Source: Gammaproteobacteria bacterium (GTDB lineage: Bacteria; Pseudomonadota; Gammaproteobacteria; Steroidobacterales; Steroidobacteraceae). From it: 32,219 nucleotides of DNA. Shown in pieces: positions 24,283-32,097 of the stretch (position 1 is its first letter; each line of letters opens with the position of its first letter). Position numbers and translations under genes: made by a program. Location: contig PLIX01000074.1 of NCBI GenBank assembly GCA_003140135.1, forward strand, positions 1-32,219. Reading direction: 5' to 3'. The notes under the pieces were generated by a model that made no database searches, was not told the origin of the DNA, and was given only the letters and a program-made list of their open reading frames with translations.

Positions 24283-24714
24283 ATGGCCATGACACCCGCG
24301 AACACCCCGCGCACCTCGCCACAGGACACGCCCATGATCGACCTCGATCCCGAAGGCGCCCATCACTACCGCTGGGATGATCTGCCCAAAGAGCCGTTGA
24401 AAGGCACCATTTCGCGCCGTCTCATCACGGGCGAGCGCACGATGATCGCGCAGATCTTCCTCCAGAAGGGCGACGACGTGCCGCGGCATTCGCATGAAAA
24501 TGAGCAGGTGACCTACGTCTTGAAGGGCGCTTTGCAGTTCTGGCTGGGGGCAAACGATGAGCGCGAGCTCATCGTCCGGGCGGGTGAAGTGCTCGTAATC
24601 CCGTCGCATCTTCCGCACCGGGCGCTGGCGCTCGAGGACACTCTTGACGTCGACGTCTTCTGTCCGCCACGGCAGGACTGGCTCGCGGGCACCGACTCTT
24701 ATCTAAGAAGCTGA
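24283..24714 (+). CDS. Cupin-domain protein
   Basis: A 143-residue single-cupin protein. The metal-binding motif is HSHENEQ (H69, H71, E74) in cupin motif 1, followed by VTYVLKGALQFWLG. Motif 2 is GEVLVIPSHLPHRA with H112 completing the set. Such proteins include small dioxygenases, isomerases and sensors of metabolites, so the reaction is open. The start has a strong ribosome site (AAGGAG eight bases before ATG). It is 18 bases downstream of the CMD gene and one base upstream of the aminotransferase start, so these genes form a tight operon. Confidence 0.88.
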   Translation: MAMTPANTPRTSPQDTPMIDLDPEGAHHYRWDDLPKEPLKGTISRRLITGERTMIAQIFLQKGDDVPRHSHENEQVTYVLKGALQFWLGANDERELIVRAGEVLVIPSHLPHRALALEDTLDVDVFCPPRQDWLAGTDSYLRS

Positions 24715-24715
24715 A

Positions 24716-25837
24716 GTGGCGGCGTATGACGTTGCGCCGGGGGTTGCCGCGGCGCTGCAGAATTTCACGCTTCCGGAGCGGCTCGGTTTCGGGCTCGTGC
24801 CTGCCCCGCTCATGTTCACAGCCGAATGGTCGGACGGCGTTTGGACTCGCGGGACCCTCCAGCCGTTCGGCCCGATTGAAATTCTCCCCGGTGCCCGCGC
24901 GCTGCAATACGCGGAGCTTGTGTTCGAGGGTTTGAAGGCCTACTGCGTCGGCCGTTCCTGGCCCAACCTCTTTCGTCCGCGGGAAAATTGGCAACGCTTC
25001 AAGCGCTCGGCTGAGCGGCTTTCCATGCCTCCTGTCACCGAGGGTCTCTTTTTTGAAGCCATTGACGCGGTCGCCGGCTCCTGTCGCGCCTTTATCCCGC
25101 GCGAATCGGGACGCGCGCTCTACCTGCGGCCATTCCTGTACGGCGTCGAGGATGGCTATCTGTTGCGCAATTCCAACCGCTTTCGCTTCACCCTCATCGC
25201 AAACCCCGTGGAGAGCTATGCCGTGGGCCCGATGCGCGTTGCCCTCGAGCGTGTCGATGTGCGCGCGGCTGTGGGCGGCGTGGGAGCCGCGAAGGCGGCG
25301 GCAAACTATGCGGCGTCGCTGCGCGCATCCAACGCGGCAGTGGCACGCGGCTACACGGTCGCCCTGTGGCTCGATGCGCGCGAACAGCGCTTCATCCAGG
25401 AACTCTCGGGCATGAATCTCTTCGCCGTCATAGACGGCGAACTGCACACTCCGGAACTCGACGGCACCATCCTGCCCGGCATCACTCGTGACTCGCTGCT
25501 CATCCTGGGCAGATATTTGGGCTACCGGGTGATCGAGCGACCGATAGCGATCGATGACCTCCTGGTGCAGGTTGCCGCCGGCGAGTGCAGCGAACTCTTC
25601 GCCTGCGGCACTGCGGCGATTGTCTGCCCCATCAGTGTATTGGCGGACTCGAATTCACGGGAGCACGTTCCTAAGGAGCTCGACGTTGTGGCGTCGCGGC
25701 TGCGGGAGGCGCTGCTTGCAATCCAGGAGCGCCGCGCCAATGATCCATTTGGCTGGACGCGTGACGTGGGACCGCTGCCGCAGAACTGCGATTGGGTTTC
25801 GGCTGCAAACCTGGACCTGCGGCGCGGGGTCGGATAA
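24716..25837 (+). CDS. Class IV aminotransferase, branched-chain-aminotransferase-like
   Basis: A 373-residue PLP enzyme of fold type IV, similar to type II branched-chain aminotransferases. The N-terminal block LPGARALQYAELVFEGLKAY matches the family's HYGQ..FEGLKAY pattern. The PLP lysine is probably K193 in GAAKAAANYAASL, with ELSGMNLFAVIDGEL and DGTILPGITRDSLLILGRYL downstream. Expected chemistry is reversible amino transfer between an amino acid and 2-oxoglutarate. It starts at GTG 24716, one base after the cupin stop, with no clear ribosome site, suggesting coupled translation. Its setting with cupin and CMD genes rather than ilv genes suggests a specialised pathway rather than housekeeping valine/leucine synthesis, but that is inference. 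Confidence 0.88.
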   Translation: MAAYDVAPGVAAALQNFTLPERLGFGLVPAPLMFTAEWSDGVWTRGTLQPFGPIEILPGARALQYAELVFEGLKAYCVGRSWPNLFRPRENWQRFKRSAERLSMPPVTEGLFFEAIDAVAGSCRAFIPRESGRALYLRPFLYGVEDGYLLRNSNRFRFTLIANPVESYAVGPMRVALERVDVRAAVGGVGAAKAAANYAASLRASNAAVARGYTVALWLDAREQRFIQELSGMNLFAVIDGELHTPELDGTILPGITRDSLLILGRYLGYRVIERPIAIDDLLVQVAAGECSELFACGTAAIVCPISVLADSNSREHVPKELDVVASRLREALLAIQERRANDPFGWTRDVGPLPQNCDWVSAANLDLRRGVG

Positions 25838-25920
25838 TGCAGCAGGATCCCATGCCTGCCGGCTTCACCGCCGGTGCGCTGTGGAGGGAAATCATGCAAG
25901 CCTTGGGCGATCTTGAGTGA
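25837..25920 (+). CDS. 27-residue ORF coupled to the aminotransferase stop (TAATG)
   Basis: The ATG shares its A with the TAA of the aminotransferase. The peptide contains AGFTAGALWREIMQALGDLE at its end, with an amphipathic-helix look. I recognise no family. It may be a real microprotein or a truncated gene start. Confidence 0.25.
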   Translation: MQQDPMPAGFTAGALWREIMQALGDLE

Positions 25921-26001
25921 ATTTCCAATAAGGGTCCCAAGGTCGGGAACAGGACTTGCTTAGTCACTTCAACGCTTTAAAAAACTGTAAGGAGTACCGC
26001 A

Positions 26002-26217
26002 ATGGCAGACCGCAAACCCTGGCAACCAAGTCTTGACACCGAACCGGAGGCAAATGCCTTCGCCAACCGGACCCAAGGCGACGGCTCATTCAAGAAGAAG
26101 ATCCGCGATCCGGAGGCAGACACCTCGCCCCTGGAGGGATCCAAAGATATCTCCGATGACGATTCGCTGCTCGACGTGGTCGCTGATGAGAGCAGAGACC
26201 CAGCAGCGAAAAGATAG
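26002..26217 (+). CDS. Small hydrophilic protein of unknown function
   Basis: A 71-residue, highly charged, probably disordered protein rich in Asp, Glu, Lys and Ser, with segments such as DRKPWQPSLDTEPEANAFAN and DISDDDSLLDVVADES and no hydrophobic helix or Cys. The ribosome site is strong (AAGGAG seven bases before ATG), which argues that it is translated. I do not recognise it. It stands ~80 bases after the preceding short ORF, and the VOC protein gene follows. Confidence 0.65.
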   Translation: MADRKPWQPSLDTEPEANAFANRTQGDGSFKKKIRDPEADTSPLEGSKDISDDDSLLDVVADESRDPAAKR

Positions 26218-26260
26218 CCCCGGCCGAGATCGATTGGCGCAGCGCTGATCGTAGACGCAG

Positions 26261-26647
26261 ATGCTCGATCACTTCGGTATGACGGTCGCGGACTTCGACC
26301 GATCCAAGGCGTTTTACCAGAAAGCGCTCGCGCCACTGTCGATTACGTTGATAAAAGAGCTGACCGCGGCAGACACCGGCGGCCACGCACATGCAGGATT
26401 CGGAAGCGACGGTAAACCTTACTTCTGGATCGGGGACGCAGGCCGACCTTCCGGCACGGTGCACATTGCCTTCGCAGCGCCGAGCCGCGACCATGTCCAC
26501 ACGTTCTATCGCGCGGCCCTTGCCGCGGGCGGCAGGGACAACGGCACTCGGGGCCCGCGTCCGCACTACCACGCCAACTATTTTGGCGCGTTCGTCCTCG
26601 ATCCCGACGGCAACAACATCGAGGCCGTGTGCCACAGGCCTGAGTAG
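26261..26647 (+). CDS. VOC-family (glyoxalase/bleomycin-resistance-fold) protein
   Basis: A 128-residue vicinal-oxygen-chelate protein. It opens with LDHFGMTVADFDRSKAFYQK, the first beta-alpha-beta unit with metal His4, and ends with YFGAFVLDPDGNNIEAVCH, where E123 is the usual metal Glu. A middle HIAFAAPSRDHVHTFYRAAL gives the second module. Members are small metalloenzymes (glyoxalases, extradiol dioxygenases, antibiotic-binding proteins); the substrate is unknown. It is the last recognisable gene of the plus-strand metabolic run before the SIR2-TIR operon. Confidence 0.9.
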   Translation: MLDHFGMTVADFDRSKAFYQKALAPLSITLIKELTAADTGGHAHAGFGSDGKPYFWIGDAGRPSGTVHIAFAAPSRDHVHTFYRAALAAGGRDNGTRGPRPHYHANYFGAFVLDPDGNNIEAVCHRPE

Positions 26648-26950
26648 CTGCGTTTAACCTAATTACTGTCCTCGAACGCACGGCGGCTAGCTCGAGATCC
26701 GTCGTCGTCGCGCCGCAGCAATTCTTGCCCAGTTCACGCTGCTGCTGCATACTCGATCGATAATCAATAACATACGCGGCTCTCTTACGAGCTTCAGTAC
26801 CAAGTAGCGACGCGTCGGTCGCCGCGGCCGGCTGAAGCTTGGGGACATCTCGCGTTTGTTGCCAACACATGATATTCAACTCGACCATGTCCGCTTTTAA
26901 TCTTCAGTCCGCTGCTCGACCAGGCGGCACCCACGCATTGGATATTGCGC
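26648..26950. other. Intergenic region upstream of the SIR2-TIR operon
   Basis: About 300 bases of somewhat lower GC without a convincing gene. A minus-strand frame here runs on antisense into the VOC gene and is probably spurious. The operon promoter should lie here; I see no strong hexamer pair or operator-like repeat. Confidence 0.4.
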
Positions 26951-28339
26951 ATGACTAGACTGTCTGTCGTGCCGACGCCGATGTCGACTCTCGATGATGA
27001 CGCCTGGGATGACCTTCTGAGCTTCATCGAGGAGCGCCGCGTGATTCCAATCGTGGGACCGGAGCTCCTGCAGGTCGCAACCGACCGCGGCCCGCGCCTC
27101 CTGTACGACTGGCTCGCCGAGAAACTCGCCGTCCGGCTCAATGTCGATGTCGCCTCACTGCCGCAGCCCTATACGCTGAACGACGTAGTCTGCTGGTTTC
27201 TTGCCGCCCGCGGCCGCCGCGAAGAAGCGTATGTGCGAGTGCGCAGCATCCTGAAGGATGCGAACTTCGAACCGCCGCAGGCGTTGCGTCATCTGGCCGC
27301 GATTACGGACTTCGACCTGTTCGTTTCCACGACATTCGATCCGTTGCTTGAAGGGGCAATCAACCTGCAGCGCTTCGGCGGAGCGCCGACAGCCGAAGTA
27401 CTCTCCTACTCTCCGAACCGCGTCACCGATCTGCCCTCAGAGCGCGACCGTCTGCAGCGACCGGTGGTCTACCATCTCTTCGGCCGGGTTTCCGCCTCGC
27501 CGACCTACGTGATCTCCGATGAGGACCTGCTGGAATTCATCTGCGCGCTGCAGAGCGAGCACCTGGCGCCGGAGAAGCTCTTTCACGAGCTCGAACACAA
27601 TCATCTCCTCTTCATCGGCAGCAATTTCACGAACTGGCTCGCGCGCTTGTTCCTGCGCATGGCGAAGCGCCAGCGCCTGTCAGATCCGCGCGACGTGGGC
27701 GAAGTGCTGGCGGATGACCACTCCAGCGAGGATGACCGGCTCATGGCCTTTCTGCAGCAGGTGAGCGTGCGCACGCGCATCTACATGGGCGCCGAACGCT
27801 TCGTCGAGGAGCTGCACTCCCGCTGGCAGGCGCGCCGCAAGCCTGCGGCGTCCGCCGCAGGGCCTGGAGCGACCGCGCGCTTCCTGCCGCCGGCGCGAGA
27901 AATGCCGGACAACGCGGTGTTCATAAGCTACGCGCGCGAGGACCTGGCGGCAGTGCAGCTCATCAAGGCCGGGCTCGAGGCGGCCGGCATCACCACCTGG
28001 TTCGACTTCGATCGGCTGGAAGTGGGCGACGACTACGATCGCAAGATCCAGCGCAACATCGCCCGCTGCTCGTATTTCATTCCGGTGGTGTCGGTGACCA
28101 CGCAGCGCCGCCTCGAGGGGTACTTCCGTCGCGAGTGGAGTTACGCCATCGATCGGGTGCGCAACATGGCCGACGGTGCGCTCTTCATCCTCCCCGTTAC
28201 CATCGATGCGACGAGCGCGGCGGAGGCACTGGTGCCGGATAAGTTCAAGGCGCTGCATTTCACGCATCTGCCCGGTGGCGAGGTGCAGGCAGACTTCGCG
28301 CAGCGTCTGACCGACTTCATGCAAGCGCGCCAGCAATGA
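26951..28339 (+). CDS. SIR2-like/TIR fusion protein, candidate NAD-consuming immune effector
   Basis: A 462-residue two-domain protein. Residues ~15-285 follow the SIR2_2 pattern: RVIPIVGPELL, DFDLFVSTTFDPLLE, PVVYHLFGRV with the catalytic-type His, a YVISDEDLLEF segment, and HLLFIGSNFTNWLARLFLR. The Gly-rich loop is degenerate and the catalytic Asn position of the TTNYD motif reads Thr. Residues ~318-440 are a TIR domain (VFISYAREDLAAVQLIKAGL, WFDFDRLEVGDDY) with a candidate catalytic Glu at E395 in FRREWSYAI. TIR and SIR2 domains of phage-defence proteins cleave NAD; here TIR is the likelier active unit. ATG 26951 is chosen over TTG 26945. The stop overlaps the STAND gene start as ATGA. Confidence 0.88.
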   Translation: MTRLSVVPTPMSTLDDDAWDDLLSFIEERRVIPIVGPELLQVATDRGPRLLYDWLAEKLAVRLNVDVASLPQPYTLNDVVCWFLAARGRREEAYVRVRSILKDANFEPPQALRHLAAITDFDLFVSTTFDPLLEGAINLQRFGGAPTAEVLSYSPNRVTDLPSERDRLQRPVVYHLFGRVSASPTYVISDEDLLEFICALQSEHLAPEKLFHELEHNHLLFIGSNFTNWLARLFLRMAKRQRLSDPRDVGEVLADDHSSEDDRLMAFLQQVSVRTRIYMGAERFVEELHSRWQARRKPAASAAGPGATARFLPPAREMPDNAVFISYAREDLAAVQLIKAGLEAAGITTWFDFDRLEVGDDYDRKIQRNIARCSYFIPVVSVTTQRRLEGYFRREWSYAIDRVRNMADGALFILPVTIDATSAAEALVPDKFKALHFTHLPGGEVQADFAQRLTDFMQARQQ

Positions 28340-31300
28340 ACGCATTGCCCGAAAACGCGGCTGCCCACTCCCCTACTCTCGAGGCGCCCAACGTCGATGA
28401 GCGCAATCCCTGGCTGGGCCTCGCGTCCTTCACGGAGGAGACGCGCGCCTACTTTTATGGCCGCGAGGAGGAGGTCGCTGAGCTTGCTCGGCGCGTGCAG
28501 CGCAAACTCCTGACCGTGCTCTTCGGCCAATCGGGTCTCGGCAAGACTTCCATCCTGCGCGCCGGGCTCGTCCCGCGACTGCGCTCACAGGGCTATTGCC
28601 CGGTCTATGTGCGCATCGATTACGCGCGCGAGGCCCCTGAGCCGGCGGTGCAGATCAAGCAGGCGATTGCCCAGACTGCGCGGCGCTCGGGGCAGTGGAC
28701 TCAGGCGGGTGTCGCGGTCGAGGGGGAGTCGCTGTGGGAGTTCCTGCATCATCGCGATGATGTGCTGCACGATGAGTTCGGCGCGACGCTCATTCCGCTA
28801 CTGATCTTCGATCAATTCGAGGAAATCTTCACGCTCGCGCAAAGCGACGACTTCGGGCGCGCACGCGCGGCGCGCTTCATCGCGGATCTTGCGGACCTTG
28901 TCGAAAATCGTCCGCCGAAGGAGCTCGAGACCAAGCTCGAGGAAGACGAGTCGGCCGCCGAGCGCTTCGATTTCGCACGCAGCGACTATCGCGTGTTGAT
29001 TGCCCTGCGCGAGGACTATCTCGCCCCGATTGAAGGCCTGAAGTCCGCGATGCCGAGCATCACGCAGAACCGTTTGCGGCTCGCTCCGATGACCGGACAG
29101 CAGGCGCTGGCCGCGGTCATGCGCCCCGGTAAGCGCTTGGTCTCCGAGGAGGTTGCAGCCGCCATCGTGCGTTTCGTCGCCGGCGGCGCCGAGATCGCCA
29201 ACGCCGAGGTGGAACCCTCGCTCCTGAGCCTCATCTGCCGCGAGCTGAATGACACCCGCATCGCCCAGGAACGCAACGAGATCTCGCTTGATCTTCTGGC
29301 GGGCTCGCACGCCAGCATCCTGAGCAACTTCTACGAGCGCTCACTCGCCGACCAACCGCCGGCCGTACGCCACATCATCGAGGATGAGCTGCTCACCGCC
29401 TCCGGTTTTCGCGAAAACGTCGCCGAGGAGCGCTTGCTGAGCAGCTTCGCAGCCGCCGGCGCCGCCCCCGATACGCTCGCGGTGCTGGTCAACCGCCGTC
29501 TGCTGCGGATCGAAGAGCGCCTTGACATCCGCCGCGTCGAACTCACGCACGACGTGCTCTGCAGCGTCGTGCGCAGCAGCCGCGATCTGCGCCACGAGCG
29601 CGAGGCGCGCGATGCCACCGAGCGGCTGCTCGCCGAGCAGCGCGAGCGCGAACTCGCAGCACGCCGCTCGCTGGTGCGTGCGCGGCAGGTCGCCGTCGTG
29701 TGTACGGCGCTCGCCATCGGCGCGCTCGCCGCCGCGGTTCTGGCCTATATCAGTAACGAGCGTGCCCATCGCGCCGAGCGCCAGGCGGAGCAGACGCGCG
29801 TCGCAGCCGAACAGGCGCGCGGTCAGGCCGAACATCTCCTTGCTTACCTGGCGGATGACTTCGCGCGCGAGCTGGAAAGTTTCGGCCGGCTGGATGTGGT
29901 TGCGGAACTGTCCAAACGTCAGGTCGATTACTTCAAGGCGCTGCCGGCGGAATTGAAGGGCCCGGAAACCACGCGCAACGGTGCGCTTGCGCTGGTGCAC
30001 TACGCAAAGGCGATGCGCACACTGGGGAATATGCCCGCGGCGGGCCCCGCATCGGCGGAGGCATTGCAGCTGCTTGAGCAGTTGCAGCACGACGGTGACA
30101 CGTCCGAGGCGACGACCATTGCGCTCGCGAGTGCCATGACGGTCGAGGCCAGGGTCCTCAATAACCAGCAGAACTCGGCGGCCCTGCCCACCGCAATGCG
30201 CGCGGTGGCGCTGCTGAAGCCACTCGCCGAAGCGCCGAATGCCTCGGTCGCCGTACGCAGCGCGTATGTTGAGGCACTCGTGCATGCAGGCTTCGAGCAG
30301 GCGAACTCCGTGAGCCTGATCAAGGACGCAGTCGCGACGCTACAGCTTGCCATGCGCACCGCCGCAGCGCTCGGCGCCCGGGATCTCACGAATATCCAGA
30401 TGGCAGCCCAATACGCGGAGGCCGGAGCCTGGCAGACCGGCGCGCTGGGTAATCTCGGGCGCGTTGAGGACGCCCGACGCGTCGGCGCGGACGCGGGCGC
30501 CGTGGTGGAAAAAGTGCTCGACCTGCGCCCCGGGTATCTTCTCGCTCTGCATGCGCAGCAGGTCATGACAGACTCTCTCGGCGGCCTTGCGATTATTGAT
30601 ATGCGTCCAGCGGAGGCGGTGGAACTCGAAAAGCGCAGCGTGGCAATCTCGCACACCCTCATCAAGCTCGATTCCAAGAACACCGTCTCATACAACAATT
30701 TGGCGGTAGCTTTAAACGAGCAGGGCTGGGCGAGCTGGCAGGCGGGGCGGCCTCGAGAGTCGCTGGATTATTCGCGCCAGGCCCTGGAGGCCATTGGTCA
30801 TGCGTCAAAAGCCGGCGCGTCGTTTGTGCTCAACAATACCGTCTATCCCACGGTGATCAGGGCCACGCAGCAGGCTGATATCGGAGACACCGCCGCGGCC
30901 GCCGCCTCGCTCACCGCAGCCACGCGGGAACTGGACAGCGTGCGCCAGAGCGAACCTAACAGCCGGTTTATGCCGGTCTATGGCCAGTGCCTGCTCAAAT
31001 TCGGTGAAGGCACCCTAGCCATGTGGCGTGGCGACTTTGCCGGGGCCCGGCGCGCAGAGACAGAAGCCGTGGGCCTCATGCAGGCCTCCACTGCGCATGG
31101 AGCCACAGAGGAATTCTGGAAGACCGCGTGCGTTGCCTTTGGCGTCGAACAGGCGGGCCAGGCCGAGTACATGCTCGGCGATGCTGCCGCAGCCGAGAAG
31201 AGCATGCGCGCGGCGCTGGACTCGCATAAGCACTGGCCCACGCATAATGACCTTGACCGGCGCGATGACGCGCGCATGGCGACGCTGCTCGCCGTGGCGC

Positions 31301-31617
31301 TTGCGCGTGAGGGACGCTTGGCTGATGCCGAGCATGTGATCACTCCAGTGGTGAAGTTTCATCGCGAGCTCGCGGCCCGCAATCACGGCGACGAATGGCA
31401 GCATGTGGAATTCGCGAGTGCGCTTTACGCGCAGGCGCTTGCCGACAAGCGGCAGCGCCCGGCACTCTTGAAGGAGGCCACTGCGCTCATCTCTGCCGTA
31501 CCTGCGGAAATGCGCGATTTGCACAGCGTACGCCTGTGGCGCGATCGCATTCGCGAGGAACTGCACGCCCGCACCGCCGCAGTGGCGCGCGGCGCGGCGG
31601 AGCGGGGCGCCGGGTGA
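28336..31617 (+). CDS. STAND NTPase (nSTAND1-type) with transmembrane segment and TPR-like C-terminus
   Basis: A 1093-residue signalling ATPase. The N-terminal NPWLGLASFTEETRAYFYGR (residues 24-43) followed by Walker A GQSGLGKTS (64-72) and Walker B LLIFDQFEE (155-163) is the nSTAND1 signature. A winged-helix-like region with LLSLICRELND and VLVNRRLLRIEERLDIRRVEL follows. A coiled coil (about 414-450) leads into one hydrophobic helix (VAVVCTALAIGALAAAVLAY, about 455-474) and another charged coil. From ~500 to the end are degenerate TPR-like helical repeats (for example YNNLAVALNEQGWASWQAGR). STAND proteins act as ligand-triggered oligomerising switches. Start ATG overlaps the SIR2-TIR stop. 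I infer it senses a trigger and gates the TIR effector. Confidence 0.9.
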   Translation: MNALPENAAAHSPTLEAPNVDERNPWLGLASFTEETRAYFYGREEEVAELARRVQRKLLTVLFGQSGLGKTSILRAGLVPRLRSQGYCPVYVRIDYAREAPEPAVQIKQAIAQTARRSGQWTQAGVAVEGESLWEFLHHRDDVLHDEFGATLIPLLIFDQFEEIFTLAQSDDFGRARAARFIADLADLVENRPPKELETKLEEDESAAERFDFARSDYRVLIALREDYLAPIEGLKSAMPSITQNRLRLAPMTGQQALAAVMRPGKRLVSEEVAAAIVRFVAGGAEIANAEVEPSLLSLICRELNDTRIAQERNEISLDLLAGSHASILSNFYERSLADQPPAVRHIIEDELLTASGFRENVAEERLLSSFAAAGAAPDTLAVLVNRRLLRIEERLDIRRVELTHDVLCSVVRSSRDLRHEREARDATERLLAEQRERELAARRSLVRARQVAVVCTALAIGALAAAVLAYISNERAHRAERQAEQTRVAAEQARGQAEHLLAYLADDFARELESFGRLDVVAELSKRQVDYFKALPAELKGPETTRNGALALVHYAKAMRTLGNMPAAGPASAEALQLLEQLQHDGDTSEATTIALASAMTVEARVLNNQQNSAALPTAMRAVALLKPLAEAPNASVAVRSAYVEALVHAGFEQANSVSLIKDAVATLQLAMRTAAALGARDLTNIQMAAQYAEAGAWQTGALGNLGRVEDARRVGADAGAVVEKVLDLRPGYLLALHAQQVMTDSLGGLAIIDMRPAEAVELEKRSVAISHTLIKLDSKNTVSYNNLAVALNEQGWASWQAGRPRESLDYSRQALEAIGHASKAGASFVLNNTVYPTVIRATQQADIGDTAAAAASLTAATRELDSVRQSEPNSRFMPVYGQCLLKFGEGTLAMWRGDFAGARRAETEAVGLMQASTAHGATEEFWKTACVAFGVEQAGQAEYMLGDAAAAEKSMRAALDSHKHWPTHNDLDRRDDARMATLLAVALAREGRLADAEHVITPVVKFHRELAARNHGDEWQHVEFASALYAQALADKRQRPALLKEATALISAVPAEMRDLHSVRLWRDRIREELHARTAAVARGAAERGAG

Positions 31618-32096
31618 GTCCCGCGGCGCCGCCGCCGCTTTTTCATTCAAGCGGACAGCCCGGCTTCTCGAAGGTCGTCAGCACGGATCCGCGCCACGTC
31701 GCGGCGCGCAAGTTTGAGCGCGAGATCCACGTGCGTTTCGCGCCTGAAGCCTGCACGGTACACACTCCCGAAGGCCTCGTGCATGCCAGGGCCGGCGATG
31801 CGATCGTGACGGGCACCGCCGGAGAGACGTGGCGCGTCTCGCAGGCGCGGTTCCTCCACAAATACCGGCCGGTGCCACCCGTATTGGCGGGAGAGGCAGG
31901 CGCTTACATGAGCCTGCCCAATCGCATCCTTGCGCTGCAGATGCAGGAGCCCTTCGAAGTGGTGCTGGCGGATGGCATATCGCACCTCACGGGTCGCGCC
32001 GGCGATTGGCTCGTCGACTACGGCGATGGCAGCCTGGGGATCGTCACCCAACCGATCTTCGCCACGACCTACGAAATCCTCGACGAGCCTTCCTAA
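31614..32096 (+). CDS. Protein with two PGDYG-like repeats
   Basis: A 160-residue protein starting at a GTG that overlaps the STAND stop (GTGA). Two repeats of a short beta-rich unit are visible. The first reads EGLVHARAGDAIVTG, then GETWRVSQARFLHKY. The second reads ISHLTGRAGDWLVDYGDG, then IVTQPIFATTYEIL. The pattern (Ala-rich strand, GD-[IVL]-V-x-G, aromatic, then F-xxx-Y) matches PGDYG domains found in phage and bacterial small proteins, whose role is unknown. No enzyme motif, signal peptide or membrane segment is present. By position it is a third component of the system; binding a ligand or partner for the STAND switch is a guess. Confidence 0.8.
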   Translation: MSPAAPPPLFHSSGQPGFSKVVSTDPRHVAARKFEREIHVRFAPEACTVHTPEGLVHARAGDAIVTGTAGETWRVSQARFLHKYRPVPPVLAGEAGAYMSLPNRILALQMQEPFEVVLADGISHLTGRAGDWLVDYGDGSLGIVTQPIFATTYEILDEPS

Positions 32097-32097
32097 G

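Noticed and set aside
26343-26888. Minus-strand frame of 181 codons before the SIR2-TIR operon
   Set aside because: Most of it is antisense to the VOC gene, and the rest has no recognisable domain.
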